A stretch of 32,106 bases of DNA from a virus: IMG/VR virus record IMGVR_UViG_3300004463_000242, positions 1-32,106 of that record; one strand, given 5' to 3'. The position numbers were made by a program, and so were the translations under genes. The notes beneath the pieces were generated by a model. That model saw only the letters and a list, made by a program, of their open reading frames with translations. It did no database searches and had not been told where the DNA came from. Shown one piece after another: positions 13,388-21,214 of the stretch; position 1 is the stretch's first letter, and the number at the start of each line of letters is the position of its first letter.

Positions 13388-15259
13388 ATGACTGATAGCA
13401 CTAGTTTGGATTTGACAGACCAGGAAATGGACGACTATCTAGAAGTAGTCTACTTCGCCGTTTCAAAGGGGACAGCCAATGTATCACCCGCAGACAAGAA
13501 AAAGCTTCGCCCTTTGTTAAGACATTATGCAAAGATGAAGCATCCTTTCACAGCCTGCGTGCGTGATAACAGAAAGCGTTTCGGGGCACACACCGAAGAA
13601 TACTGCGCTGTCCTAAAAGACTTGATTGTTGGAAATACCAAGTGGCGAGGCAAGGGAAAGAAGTATACCCCTAAAAACCTTGCAGAATCCTTCACAGATT
13701 TTAACGTTTTCTTAACAGACATACTTGAATTCGAAAACGAAGTTCCTGAGGACTTCCTTGGGTATCTAAACCAACTTACCGATGCTGATATTGCATCCAT
13801 AACAGGTGAGAACATTATAGCAGAAAGTTCGGACTTTGCGGAGGGTGACGTGGTTTGGGATTACTCTAAGAGCATGGATTATATCAGACGAGAAGTACAA
13901 GAGGCTCTTAATGAGAATTATGCGCCGCCAGCCGACAACAGCATGGAGGTAGCGGCTGGAAATCAATATTGGGTAGAAGATATTCAACCAGGGCAAGCAT
14001 TGGTTTGTTTTAAATACAATGACTATTTTGTGGTTCCATTTAAGATGAACAAGAACGGCGTGGTTCTAAGCGATGAGGCCGACTGGACTCCTGTCGCCAG
14101 AGCATGGGTTGAGCAGAACTATGCTGAGGAGCCACAGATTCTAGCAGAAATGTACTTCACTGACGAGGGCGATGTTGTCGAAGAGGACGGAGTTATTTGG
14201 AAGACAATTATGCGCGAAGGAACATGGAAGTATTCACCAGGACCAGGCCAGCGTCCAATCGCTAAGCCAATTACCGTTACAAAGGGTGGAGTATCTGACG
14301 CACGAAAGTTTGTTATCTCTCTAGAAGAGTTGAAGAAAAACTTTGAGGCGGGTGCGAAGGATCATGTGACTATCCCAACATCCCACGACGATAAGGTTCA
14401 TGAAAACACAGGATTTATCGAAGCTCTGCGAATTAACACAGATAAGGAAGGCAGAGCGATTCTTGAAGCGGCTCATAACTTTACGGAGCCAGATATCAAG
14501 GCGAAGGTTAAGCGTGGAACTATTGCAAATGTTAGCGCTGGAATTCTCTTTGATTATATCAAGAAGGAGACGGGCACAAAGTTTAACGCGGTATTAGGTC
14601 ACTCAGCGTTAACAAATAGCCCATGGCTCAATGGAATGGAACCATTTCGAAGAGCAGTTAACGCAGGAGAAGACCTTGAAATAATTTCGTTCTCAGAGGA
14701 GGATGAAATGGGTGACATGTCTAACTCAGACACTACTGCACAGAACAAAGGAGGTGTAATCGTGTCAACCCAGGAAACAGAAGCACCAGTAAAGAACACA
14801 TTCTTTGAAGACCTAGGTCTTTCTGAGGATGAGGTTAAGTCACGCCTCGAACGTTTGGAAGCAGTAGAGGCGGAGGTTAGAAAGAATCGCATTGACGCGA
14901 AACTCGCCGCTTGGAAGGAAGAGGGTAAGTCGCCAGCCGTACTTACGGTTGCCGAGCAGGCTCTACTTGCAGACAAGGGCGAAGTTGCTATTAACTTTTC
15001 TGAGAATGGTAAGTCTAACGACCTTTCATTGTCAGAGTTTGTTGAGCGAATTGTTGACGCTTCACCAACTCTAAAGTTGGATGAGGAAGTTGTCGGCGAG
15101 GAAGCACTTGCAGGCGAAAAGCCACCAGCAGATGCTACTCAGGAGAACGCAGACTTCTCAGAAGATGAGAAGACAGAAATCAGTGTTCTTATGTTCGATC
15201 ATGGCATGAGCGAAGAGGCTGCGATTGCAAAAGTTCGATCAGCTAGAGATAGCGCCTAA
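13388..15259 (+). CDS. Capsid maturation protease with fused scaffold, 623 aa
   Basis: Residues 1-100 hold a conserved-looking cysteine domain (HPFTACVRDNRKRFG and NTKWRGKGKKY), which I associate with similar actinophage proteases. From about residue 290 comes a Mu gpI-like protease: TSHDDKVHENTGFI near 332, then FTEPDIKAKVKRGTIANVSAG, and the hallmark GHSALTNSPWLNGM at 404-417. The C-terminal 165-180 residues are acidic and helical, as in scaffolds. The protease cleaves scaffold and capsid tails during head maturation. The gene stands directly before the decoration and capsid genes. Strong ribosome-binding sites inside it point to a separate scaffold product. No portal or terminase gene precedes it, which is unusual. 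Confidence 0.8.
   Translation: MTDSTSLDLTDQEMDDYLEVVYFAVSKGTANVSPADKKKLRPLLRHYAKMKHPFTACVRDNRKRFGAHTEEYCAVLKDLIVGNTKWRGKGKKYTPKNLAESFTDFNVFLTDILEFENEVPEDFLGYLNQLTDADIASITGENIIAESSDFAEGDVVWDYSKSMDYIRREVQEALNENYAPPADNSMEVAAGNQYWVEDIQPGQALVCFKYNDYFVVPFKMNKNGVVLSDEADWTPVARAWVEQNYAEEPQILAEMYFTDEGDVVEEDGVIWKTIMREGTWKYSPGPGQRPIAKPITVTKGGVSDARKFVISLEELKKNFEAGAKDHVTIPTSHDDKVHENTGFIEALRINTDKEGRAILEAAHNFTEPDIKAKVKRGTIANVSAGILFDYIKKETGTKFNAVLGHSALTNSPWLNGMEPFRRAVNAGEDLEIISFSEEDEMGDMSNSDTTAQNKGGVIVSTQETEAPVKNTFFEDLGLSEDEVKSRLERLEAVEAEVRKNRIDAKLAAWKEEGKSPAVLTVAEQALLADKGEVAINFSENGKSNDLSLSEFVERIVDASPTLKLDEEVVGEEALAGEKPPADATQENADFSEDEKTEISVLMFDHGMSEEAAIAKVRSARDSA
14747..14756 (+). promoter_or_regulatory. Strong internal ribosome-binding site for scaffold
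   Basis: AAAGGAGGTG lies five bases before an in-frame GTG at 14762 (residue 459 of the protease). A second site, GAGGAGG, precedes in-frame ATG 14708 (residue 441). Both are stronger than the site before the full gene at 13388. Confidence 0.7.
14762..15259 (+). CDS. Scaffold protein from internal start, 165 aa
   Basis: This frame is the C-terminal part of the capsid protease read from GTG 14762 behind a near-perfect AAAGGAGGTG. ATG 14708, behind GAGGAGG, would give a 183-residue form. The product is acidic with helical segments (SRLERLEAVEAEVRKNRIDA), as expected for a scaffold. Nested scaffold genes of this type are known, for example lambda Nu3 inside gene C. The signal is in the sequence; production of the protein is inferred. 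Confidence 0.6.
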   Translation: MSTQETEAPVKNTFFEDLGLSEDEVKSRLERLEAVEAEVRKNRIDAKLAAWKEEGKSPAVLTVAEQALLADKGEVAINFSENGKSNDLSLSEFVERIVDASPTLKLDEEVVGEEALAGEKPPADATQENADFSEDEKTEISVLMFDHGMSEEAAIAKVRSARDSA

Positions 15260-15276
15260 TAAGGAGGTGAATTTAG

Positions 15277-15660
15277 ATGCCTTTCAACTATGAACAAAGC
15301 GGACAGTGGCTAGATGTTGAGGTACTAAAGTATCCTGCTGGATTAGACGCAATCAAGTCTGTTGTTATTGATGCTACTAACGTAGCCGTAACAGCCGGAC
15401 AGAGAAACGTTATGCCAGCCGGAACAATTCTAAAGTTCAGCACAACTAACCCTGATAAGTATGTTGCATACAATGGATCAGGAACAATTAAGGGTATCCT
15501 TAGACGCCCTGTTGACATTGTAGCCCGCGTGACAGAGGGCGATGCGCCAGCAGCCATGTACTTCTTTGGTTGCGTATTTGCAACATCAGCAATTGTCGGA
15601 TTTACACTATATGCCTCAGCACTCGTTGCTGATCTAGGCAACTACAACAAGTTCGAATAA
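15277..15660 (+). CDS. Head decoration protein, lambda gpD-like, 127 aa
   Basis: A small protein between protease and capsid genes, with the features of the gpD-like family: a flexible N-terminus followed by a beta domain with AGTILKF and DAPAAMYFFGCVF. Such trimers bind the expanded capsid and stabilise it. AAGGAGGTG precedes the ATG and suggests very high expression, equal to that of the capsid gene. Position and length fit; the family call rests on motif reading only. Confidence 0.7.
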   Translation: MPFNYEQSGQWLDVEVLKYPAGLDAIKSVVIDATNVAVTAGQRNVMPAGTILKFSTTNPDKYVAYNGSGTIKGILRRPVDIVARVTEGDAPAAMYFFGCVFATSAIVGFTLYASALVADLGNYNKFE

Positions 15661-15675
15661 GAGGAGGTGAATTAA

Positions 15676-16764
15676 ATGTCCGGATTTACAACATTTGACG
15701 TTTGGGATCAGTCCCTACTTACAAACATCATTCGTAGACCGCCAGAAGGACGTGCCGTAGGCGCGGCGGAGGACACTACTCCTCTTCTTGGTGCACAGAT
15801 TGCGCCTTTGAAGACTCACCCTGGTAGAAACGCAAAGCTAAAGGTTGCGGAGATTCTACCGTTCGGTAAGGGTCAGTTCAGAGCGCCTGACGCGACACCA
15901 CCACTCTTCAGACCTAACGTGGCTTTCAGAGAGGAACTAATCTCTCTAGCCCTCATTGACGAAATGGAAATGATTCCTGAAGAGGATTGGCTAGCGCTCA
16001 ACTCAGCAGACGAGAACATCAGACGCTCAGTTGGTGTATCACTTGTTGATAAGGGTAGAATTCTACAGCTTAGAAACGAGCGAGCTACAGAATGGCTTAG
16101 ATGGCAAGCATTCAGAGGGGAAGTAACAATCCCTTATGACGGCGGAACATCTAACTTGTATATCAGTTACGGTCTACCAGCAGCTAACAAGCCAGTGGCT
16201 TCGGTTCTCTGGTCAAATACTTCAACAGCCGATCCTGTGAGCGACGTGCAGGCGTGGTCAGAAGTTATTGCTGCGGCAACAGGTTTTTATGGAACAAAGC
16301 TCCACATGAACCTCAAGACCTACAACTATCTAATTAACAACACTAACATTAGAAACGCGGTAAACTTCTACTCTAGCGGTGCCAACAGCATCCTTAGACC
16401 ACGAAGACAGGACATTCTTGAACTATTCCAGTCTGTATACACAGGCTTCGAAATCGTTCTTTATGACAACGGTTATCGTGACGTAGGAGAGACAGGAATT
16501 GGTACTACGTCTTTAACTAAGTACCTCCCAGACGGCTATGTTCTAATGACAACTGAATACAACCTTGACGGTGTGCCAATCGCTGACACACTAGACGGAC
16601 AGGTAACAGTTTCATCTGGATATAACTCTGTTGATATTAGACAGGGCTTCCAGGCAGAGGTAATGCTTGACCATGTTGCAAAGACACACTTGCTCCGCGC
16701 AGCATCAGCAAGAATCCCTCGACTACTTATCCCAGAAGCGTTTGTATGGGCGCAGGTAGCTTAA
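15676..16764 (+). CDS. Major capsid protein, lambda gpE-like, 362 aa
   Basis: The length and features match the E-type major capsid family: an early PLLGAQIAPLKT segment, the helix LRNERATEWLRWQAFRGEVT near residue 135, and a C-terminal region with VMLDHVAKTHLLR. The fold is HK97-like. AGGAGGTG precedes the ATG, as expected for the most abundant phage protein. It follows the gpD-like gene directly, as in lambda. No N-terminal delta domain is visible, in keeping with a separate scaffold. Confidence 0.85.
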   Translation: MSGFTTFDVWDQSLLTNIIRRPPEGRAVGAAEDTTPLLGAQIAPLKTHPGRNAKLKVAEILPFGKGQFRAPDATPPLFRPNVAFREELISLALIDEMEMIPEEDWLALNSADENIRRSVGVSLVDKGRILQLRNERATEWLRWQAFRGEVTIPYDGGTSNLYISYGLPAANKPVASVLWSNTSTADPVSDVQAWSEVIAAATGFYGTKLHMNLKTYNYLINNTNIRNAVNFYSSGANSILRPRRQDILELFQSVYTGFEIVLYDNGYRDVGETGIGTTSLTKYLPDGYVLMTTEYNLDGVPIADTLDGQVTVSSGYNSVDIRQGFQAEVMLDHVAKTHLLRAASARIPRLLIPEAFVWAQVA

Positions 16765-16791
16765 TATAAATCACATAGGAGGCAAAGCCAT

Positions 16792-17103
16792 ATGGCAGCT
16801 ACAACAAAGGCAGAAAAGATTATCTTCGCAGAAGAAGCAGTAACAGTCCACTTCATCGACGGTGATGTGGAAACTGACAAAGACGGTAATATCGTAAACG
16901 AACCAATTACCGCCCGAGTGGTTCTTCCAGGAGAGTCAATTGCCCTTGATGAAGTGCCTAGCTATCTAAAAAAGCTTGTAGAGGAGGGTAAGGCTCCCGG
17001 TCTTACTCTCCTCACACCTACACAAGCTAAGAGGCTAGTGAATAAAGCAGAGCGAACAAAGGCGAGTTATACAGATTTGCTTGTTGACGAAGACGACGAA
17101 TAA
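16792..17103 (+). CDS. Small head protein, 103 aa
   Basis: An acidic protein (ending VDEDDE) with a beta-like first half (VTVHFIDGDVETDKDGNI and ARVVLPGESI) and a helical second half. AGGAGG precedes the ATG. Its place between the capsid and connector genes suggests a head-tail joining or head accessory role, comparable in position to lambda FI. No direct sequence similarity to FI is claimed. Confidence 0.6.
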   Translation: MAATTKAEKIIFAEEAVTVHFIDGDVETDKDGNIVNEPITARVVLPGESIALDEVPSYLKKLVEEGKAPGLTLLTPTQAKRLVNKAERTKASYTDLLVDEDDE

Positions 17104-17118
17104 ATAAAGGAAATCCCG

Positions 17119-17649
17119 ATGGGAGCAATCACTGACATAGTACGCCAAAACGTGCCAGCTTCTTATCGGGCGCTAGTAGGCAACACAAATTATGACTTTG
17201 CTCTAAGCGATCTTCAAGGAATCGCAGAGCGAGTCACATATCGCCTTTACGCGACAGTCGCGGGAGTAACTCAAGAATCCTCTGTGTTTACAGGGAACCA
17301 ACTTGAGTTACTCGGCGTACTTACAACTATGCAATTCATCCCCGCCGCAATTGATTATTGGGGGGATCAGTTGGCATCCCAGAATACATCTGGCACAAAT
17401 GAGGACGTTGCCTATTTCGACAGACGCCCTGATTTGTGGAAGGTTTGGGAGAGACTTGCAGCAAGAGCAGCAGAGCTTGCTGATGAGGAACAGATCAATC
17501 TCGTCAAGCTCAAGGCTGTTGTACCAAGAGTATCCTACGGAGACAACGGAAGAGGAATTCTGGTTACACCTGATCCAGAAATCTTCCCATTGCCGTGGGA
17601 TTCGCGCAGATTATCAGACTTAATACCTTGGACTGAGGTAACCTCATAA
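17119..17649 (+). CDS. Head-tail connector protein, 176 aa
   Basis: A mainly helical N-terminal half of 120 residues followed by a beta-like stretch (KAVVPRVSYGDNGRGILV). Length and place after the capsid gene fit an adaptor or connector protein that joins portal and tail. AAAGGAAA precedes the ATG. Its stop overlaps the next ATG by one base (TAATG), so it is coupled to the next connector gene. The function rests on position. Confidence 0.6.
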   Translation: MGAITDIVRQNVPASYRALVGNTNYDFALSDLQGIAERVTYRLYATVAGVTQESSVFTGNQLELLGVLTTMQFIPAAIDYWGDQLASQNTSGTNEDVAYFDRRPDLWKVWERLAARAAELADEEQINLVKLKAVVPRVSYGDNGRGILVTPDPEIFPLPWDSRRLSDLIPWTEVTS

Positions 17650-18257
17650 TGCAATATACAGGCCGTTTATCAATGGAGCTAGTTCAGCGACAAGCACTTG
17701 TTGTGCTTTTCGATGGCCTAAACAACATGATTTCCTCTATGAATTCTACATGGGCTACTGAGGACGATGCCCTGATGACGGCACTTGGAAGGGGAAATGC
17801 GTCTTGGACAGTAGAACCGATTGCAAACGAAAATTTCTACCCTGGTACTATCCCATCATTAATCAATGCCCCGATAGAAAAGTATCCGAACGTCTGCGTG
17901 GTTTGTTACACAGCAGACCCGAAGTATTCATCGGACGACACAGGTGAGAATTATACTCATGTAATGGCGGTAGAGATTATGGTTAAATCAGGGACATTTG
18001 ATTCAAACGCACCATTGACAGATGGAATTTTCTTTGAGCAAGAAGTGAATTCAAGAATTCATAAAACGCTGGACGCGGCTCACCTAACTCTATTAGCCAA
18101 CAGAAACCTAAGCAACACCATCCCTGATCTTCCTGCGCCTAGAGTGACAGTGGGAGATTTGTTTGTTCGAAGAGAGCAGCAGGGACAAGGTTCAAGATGG
18201 TATTGGCAGGGCGGAAGCCTTATTTATGACCTAGACAAGTACGTAGACCTTGAGTAA
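17649..18257 (+). CDS. Tail terminator / neck protein (putative), 202 aa
   Basis: An alpha-beta protein with an N-terminal helix (ELVQRQALVVLFDGLNNMI), a central beta region (NVCVVCYTADPKY and YTHVMAVEIMVKSG) and a C-terminal strand pair (WYWQGGSLIYDLDKYV). This layout and its place just before the tail tube gene fit tail terminator or completion proteins. It is coupled to the upstream connector by TAATG. The assignment is by synteny and shape, not by a clear motif. Confidence 0.55.
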   Translation: MQYTGRLSMELVQRQALVVLFDGLNNMISSMNSTWATEDDALMTALGRGNASWTVEPIANENFYPGTIPSLINAPIEKYPNVCVVCYTADPKYSSDDTGENYTHVMAVEIMVKSGTFDSNAPLTDGIFFEQEVNSRIHKTLDAAHLTLLANRNLSNTIPDLPAPRVTVGDLFVRREQQGQGSRWYWQGGSLIYDLDKYVDLE

Positions 18258-18335
18258 ATAAGGGTTTCTGCGACAAAACACAGGTAGTGTAATTTAAACA
18301 GGATGTAATATCAATATTAAGGAAAGGAGGATAAT

Positions 18336-18929
18336 ATGGCTGACTTTTTCAGAACTGCGATTAACGATAATACCTTCATTCGTGGTGCCGCTCGTCTAAT
18401 GTGGGCAGGTACTACAATTTCGTTCCCAACAACAATTGGGGACATTATTAACCTATCAACTTTTGACGCTCAGACAGGTTGGAATGACCTAGGTGCGACA
18501 AAGACTGGTATTACCGTTACTCACAACAACACTGAGGAAGAGTTCGACGTTGACCAGATTCTTGGAATCATTGACGTTAGACCTGTATCTTACGAGCAGG
18601 CTGTTACAACTGCTCTTGCCGAGGCTTCTCTACAGAGAATGCAGATTGCGTGGCAGGGCGGTCCGATTTCAGGAACAACAGAAGAGCAGATGGGTGTTGG
18701 TGAACCAACAGTATACATTAAGAGACGACTCGCTGTTCTCTTCCAGAAGGCTGACGGTAAGCTCAGAGCACACGTATTCCGCTTGGTAACAAAGTCTGCT
18801 CAGGAGTCCGCTCTTGCGTTCAACAAGACTGGTGAACAGCAGCAGATTCCAGTTAGATTCCGAGCACTTGCGGACACTTCTGTATCTGATGTTTATACGC
18901 GAACTCAGGTTATCTTCAATCAGGTATAA
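18336..18929 (+). CDS. Major tail tube protein, 197 aa
   Basis: AAAGGAGG precedes the ATG, giving the strong expression expected for the tube subunit. The protein is beta-rich with a typical tube-protein look (GWNDLGATKTGITVTHNNT, then EEEFDVDQILG near residue 68). It lies between the connector genes and the chaperone genes, as usual for the tail tube. The 78-base gap before it holds a small palindrome (TAATAT/ATATTA, 18306-18319). Two hairpins follow the gene and may limit read-through. Confidence 0.75.
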   Translation: MADFFRTAINDNTFIRGAARLMWAGTTISFPTTIGDIINLSTFDAQTGWNDLGATKTGITVTHNNTEEEFDVDQILGIIDVRPVSYEQAVTTALAEASLQRMQIAWQGGPISGTTEEQMGVGEPTVYIKRRLAVLFQKADGKLRAHVFRLVTKSAQESALAFNKTGEQQQIPVRFRALADTSVSDVYTRTQVIFNQV

Positions 18930-18946
18930 TATAACAACAATATAGT

Positions 18947-18966
18947 GATATACGCAAAGCGATATC
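18947..18966 (+). other. Small hairpin after tail tube gene
   Basis: GATAT-A-CGC, loop AAA, then GCG-ATATC can pair with one bulged A. It lies between the tail tube stop and the terminator-like hairpin at 19008-19035. It may protect the 3' end of the tube mRNA. Confidence 0.35.
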
Positions 18967-19007
18967 GCCCGAAAGATTTAGCAAAAGCAATCCCTAGGGA
19001 AGGACTT

Positions 19008-19035
19008 AAATGGCCGACCTTAGGGTTGGCCATTT
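19008..19035 (+). terminator. Terminator-like hairpin after tail tube gene
   Basis: Arms AAATGGCCGACC (19008-19019) and GGTTGGCCATTT (19024-19035) pair over 12 positions with one G-U. Only a short T/A stretch follows, so termination is probably partial, lowering expression of downstream tail genes relative to the tube. Confidence 0.6.
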
Positions 19036-19050
19036 ATTATAAGGAGGAAC

Positions 19051-19776
19051 ATGTTTAGTAGAATTCATAGAGGGCCATTGGGAGCGAGACTTCCAGAGGA
19101 AAAGCCCTACGTTGAAAAGTATCCCCTTACGGCTGCAACGCTACCTTCGACGGCGACTCCGGGCACACTAGGAATTCCGTGGTATTCAAGCTTTGACACA
19201 CCGAAAAAGGATGGATTGCGCTACTGGATTGGAAGATCAACCAATCTAGGTTATGTTCGTGGAGGCCACGCCATTTGTGTTCAGCCTGGTGACGCATCGG
19301 CTTTGGATATGTGGTTGTGGTGGAAGTTCTACGATCAGGGGTCAGAGGGTGCATGTGTAGGTTTCAGCCTCTCTCGTGCCCTCTCATTGATGAATAGAAG
19401 CCGTTATGACGCTCGCTGGCTATATCACACAGCACAGGAAAACGATGAATATGAAGATACACCGCCTGCCGAAGGAACATCAGTGAATGCTGGATGTTGG
19501 GTTCTGAAAAATAAGGGTGCCAAGAGATATGATTCCAAGACTGGAACATTCCTCCCTGTAAATATCAATTCAGGAATCAAGGCATATAGATGGGCAACAA
19601 GCGTTGACGACATTCACGCGGCCCTAAAGCATCCTACAGCAGACAAGCTTGGAGCGGTTCCGCTACTTAACTCATGGGGAACAGCATATCCTCGCAAGGT
19701 GTGGTTGCCAGATGAGACACTAGACAGAATTGTATTCCAGGAGAACGGCGAATGTGCCGTATTGACGGATAGATAA
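19051..19776 (+). CDS. Papain-like (C1 family) cysteine peptidase, 241 aa
   Basis: YDQGSEGACVGFSLSRALS at 94-112 matches the papain active-site helix, with Cys102 as nucleophile and Gln96 as the oxyanion-hole residue. LLNSWGTAYP near residue 205 carries the Asn of the NSWG motif (Asn207). A GGHAICV motif, which in the family normally lies between these two, stands before the Cys at 71-77. AAGGAGG precedes the ATG, and the stop overlaps the next ATG (TAATG). It may process a tail protein or cut host peptides on entry. Because it lies among structural genes it may be a virion component; both ideas are inference. Confidence 0.7.
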   Translation: MFSRIHRGPLGARLPEEKPYVEKYPLTAATLPSTATPGTLGIPWYSSFDTPKKDGLRYWIGRSTNLGYVRGGHAICVQPGDASALDMWLWWKFYDQGSEGACVGFSLSRALSLMNRSRYDARWLYHTAQENDEYEDTPPAEGTSVNAGCWVLKNKGAKRYDSKTGTFLPVNINSGIKAYRWATSVDDIHAALKHPTADKLGAVPLLNSWGTAYPRKVWLPDETLDRIVFQENGECAVLTDR

Positions 19777-20276
19777 TGCCTGAATTTATTACAGTTGAAC
19801 AGCGCGGAGACGAGAACATCTTTGATGTGATTGGAAACATGCCCGATAAGGCTGTTCGTTTGCTCAGAGCAACAATTGAGGATATTGCTGATCGAATTGA
19901 ACAGCAGGCTCAATTTAACGCTCCTGAGGATACAGGCGAGCTTAAAGCTCATCCTGTAGAAAGAAGAGATTTGAAGAGACGAGTGCAGGGTCCAGGCGGA
20001 TTGGTTGTCAAATCAGAAATTTCAGTTTCCAAGACTCCTGTATACGCAAAGTGGGTTCATGATGGAACAGGTATTTATGGTCCTAAGGGAACCCCAATTG
20101 TTCCAAAGAAAGCCACATTCATGAGATTCCAGATTGACGGAAAGTGGTTCGCAAAGAGAAGTGTAAGAGGCCAGCAGCCTCAACCTTACTTGAGAGAGGC
20201 TGTTGAAGAAGTGGAGCGTTCATACGTTCCAGTAAAACTAGCTGAGCTAAGGGCCAGACTAGAGACATTAACATAG
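19776..20276 (+). CDS. HK97 gp10-like tail/neck protein, 166 aa
   Basis: The layout resembles the HK97 gp10 family: a long helix (ATIEDIADRIEQQAQFNAP), then PEDTGELKAH (the commonly seen P.DTG.L), then a beta region with YAKWVHDGTGIYGPKG, and a helical end with PYLREAVEEV. Such proteins act at the tail-head interface. It is coupled to the peptidase gene by TAATG and followed by the tail chaperone genes. Confidence 0.7.
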   Translation: MPEFITVEQRGDENIFDVIGNMPDKAVRLLRATIEDIADRIEQQAQFNAPEDTGELKAHPVERRDLKRRVQGPGGLVVKSEISVSKTPVYAKWVHDGTGIYGPKGTPIVPKKATFMRFQIDGKWFAKRSVRGQQPQPYLREAVEEVERSYVPVKLAELRARLETLT

Positions 20277-20287
20277 GAGGCAATGCC

Positions 20288-20818
20288 ATGGCTGGTAAGA
20301 CAGCAACAGTAAAAGAAAACACAGAAGTTGAAGATACACTAGATGTACTCGCGCCAAGCGAGGTCTATTATGAAATTGGAGAAGGGAACGACAAGTTAGT
20401 TCTCGTCCAGAAGCCACTTTCTTTCTTTGGAAAGATTGAGTTCTTTTCGGTTGTAGGTAAGGCAGTACAGAAGATTCTTATTGATGGAGGTTCTCTATCA
20501 GAGCTACTTGACACTCCTGACTTTGATCCTACTGTTCCGCTTACCTCAAACGTAACAGATGCGGATGTGTTCGTCAAGGCTCTTTCAAAGATCGTTGAGA
20601 GCGCCCCTGAACTATTGAAAGACCTTTATCTTGTTATTCTTTCTGTCCCTAAGGGCCAGCGTGAGTATTACGCCCTAAGACTTGAAGAGCTAACGGATGA
20701 ACAGGGTATGAAGATTTTGGATACCTTTGTTGATCAGAATTGGGAAGTGATGACGAGTTTTTTCAAAGAACAGATGCTCCCGCTATTCAACAAGATCAGC
20801 AAGAAGGTCCAAGGTTAG
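20288..20818 (+). CDS. Tail assembly chaperone, short form (gpG-like), 176 aa
   Basis: The gene directly before a frameshift extension and the tape measure is, by synteny, the G-like chaperone. It is mainly helical from residue 45 on and ends in a helical segment (SFFKEQMLPLFNKISKKVQG). It binds the tape measure during tail assembly. AGGAGG precedes the ATG. A slippery heptamer near its end sends part of the ribosomes into the -1 frame and yields a longer fusion. Confidence 0.8.
   Translation: MAGKTATVKENTEVEDTLDVLAPSEVYYEIGEGNDKLVLVQKPLSFFGKIEFFSVVGKAVQKILIDGGSLSELLDTPDFDPTVPLTSNVTDADVFVKALSKIVESAPELLKDLYLVILSVPKGQREYYALRLEELTDEQGMKILDTFVDQNWEVMTSFFKEQMLPLFNKISKKVQG
20758..20764 (+). other. 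-1 programmed frameshift site TTTTTTC
   Basis: In frame the bases read AG(T TTT TTC), which fits the X XXY YYZ rule. Slipping back by one after TTC (residue 159) leads into the frame beginning CAA at 20764. That frame then stays open to 21153. Position and heptamer are typical of siphovirus G/GT chaperones. Confidence 0.85.
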
Positions 20819-21153
20819 GGCCAATAGAAGCGCTAGAGCTTTATTCGTCGGAGCATCCGGAATCGGTAGAGCAGCTTCAAAACTGGTACTGGAAAAAATT
20901 CGAAACAATGTTCGAAGCCTTCATGAAAAGAAAGGCCGTAGACGAGGCTAGGGAATTGAAACATGCAATGATTTCTGGCCTCTGGTCTAACTCAAATTAT
21001 GATGATAACAAGGATACAAGGAAAAAAGCGTTACAAGATATAGAAAATAATTACCAAGAAGCTATTAATATAATATATAATAATGAGAACGAGACAGAGA
21101 TTCAGTTTGATCAAGGTCTGTTCTCGGGTATACCGGAAGACTTTAGAGATTAG
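20764..21153 (+). CDS. Tail assembly chaperone, frameshift extension (T part)
   Basis: This frame has no convincing start of its own (the first possible one is a TTG at 20740). It is entered by -1 slippage at 20758-20764, giving a fusion of 159 residues from the upstream frame plus 129 from here (288 in all). The extension is acidic and helical with conserved-looking WYWKKFETMFEAFMKRKAVD, as in gpT parts that recruit tail subunits. Its stop lies 61 bases before the tape measure start, with an inverted repeat between. Confidence 0.8.
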   Translation, partial: QRTDAPAIQQDQQEGPRLGPIEALELYSSEHPESVEQLQNWYWKKFETMFEAFMKRKAVDEARELKHAMISGLWSNSNYDDNKDTRKKALQDIENNYQEAINIIYNNENETEIQFDQGLFSGIPEDFRD

Positions 21154-21156
21154 CCG

Positions 21157-21214
21157 GTAACACCTGTCCCTTACCGCACGACCATAATTTAAATAAATAA
21201 CGAATAGGTGTTAC
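21157..21214 (+). promoter_or_regulatory. Inverted repeat covering the tape-measure ribosome-binding site
   Basis: GTAACACCT (21157-21165) and AGGTGTTAC (21206-21214) are perfectly complementary. The right arm is the region just before ATG 21215 and includes the AGGTG Shine-Dalgarno. The mRNA could fold so as to hide it. Ribosomes finishing the frameshifted chaperone stop at 21151-21153, four bases before the left arm, and could open the fold. Confidence 0.55.
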
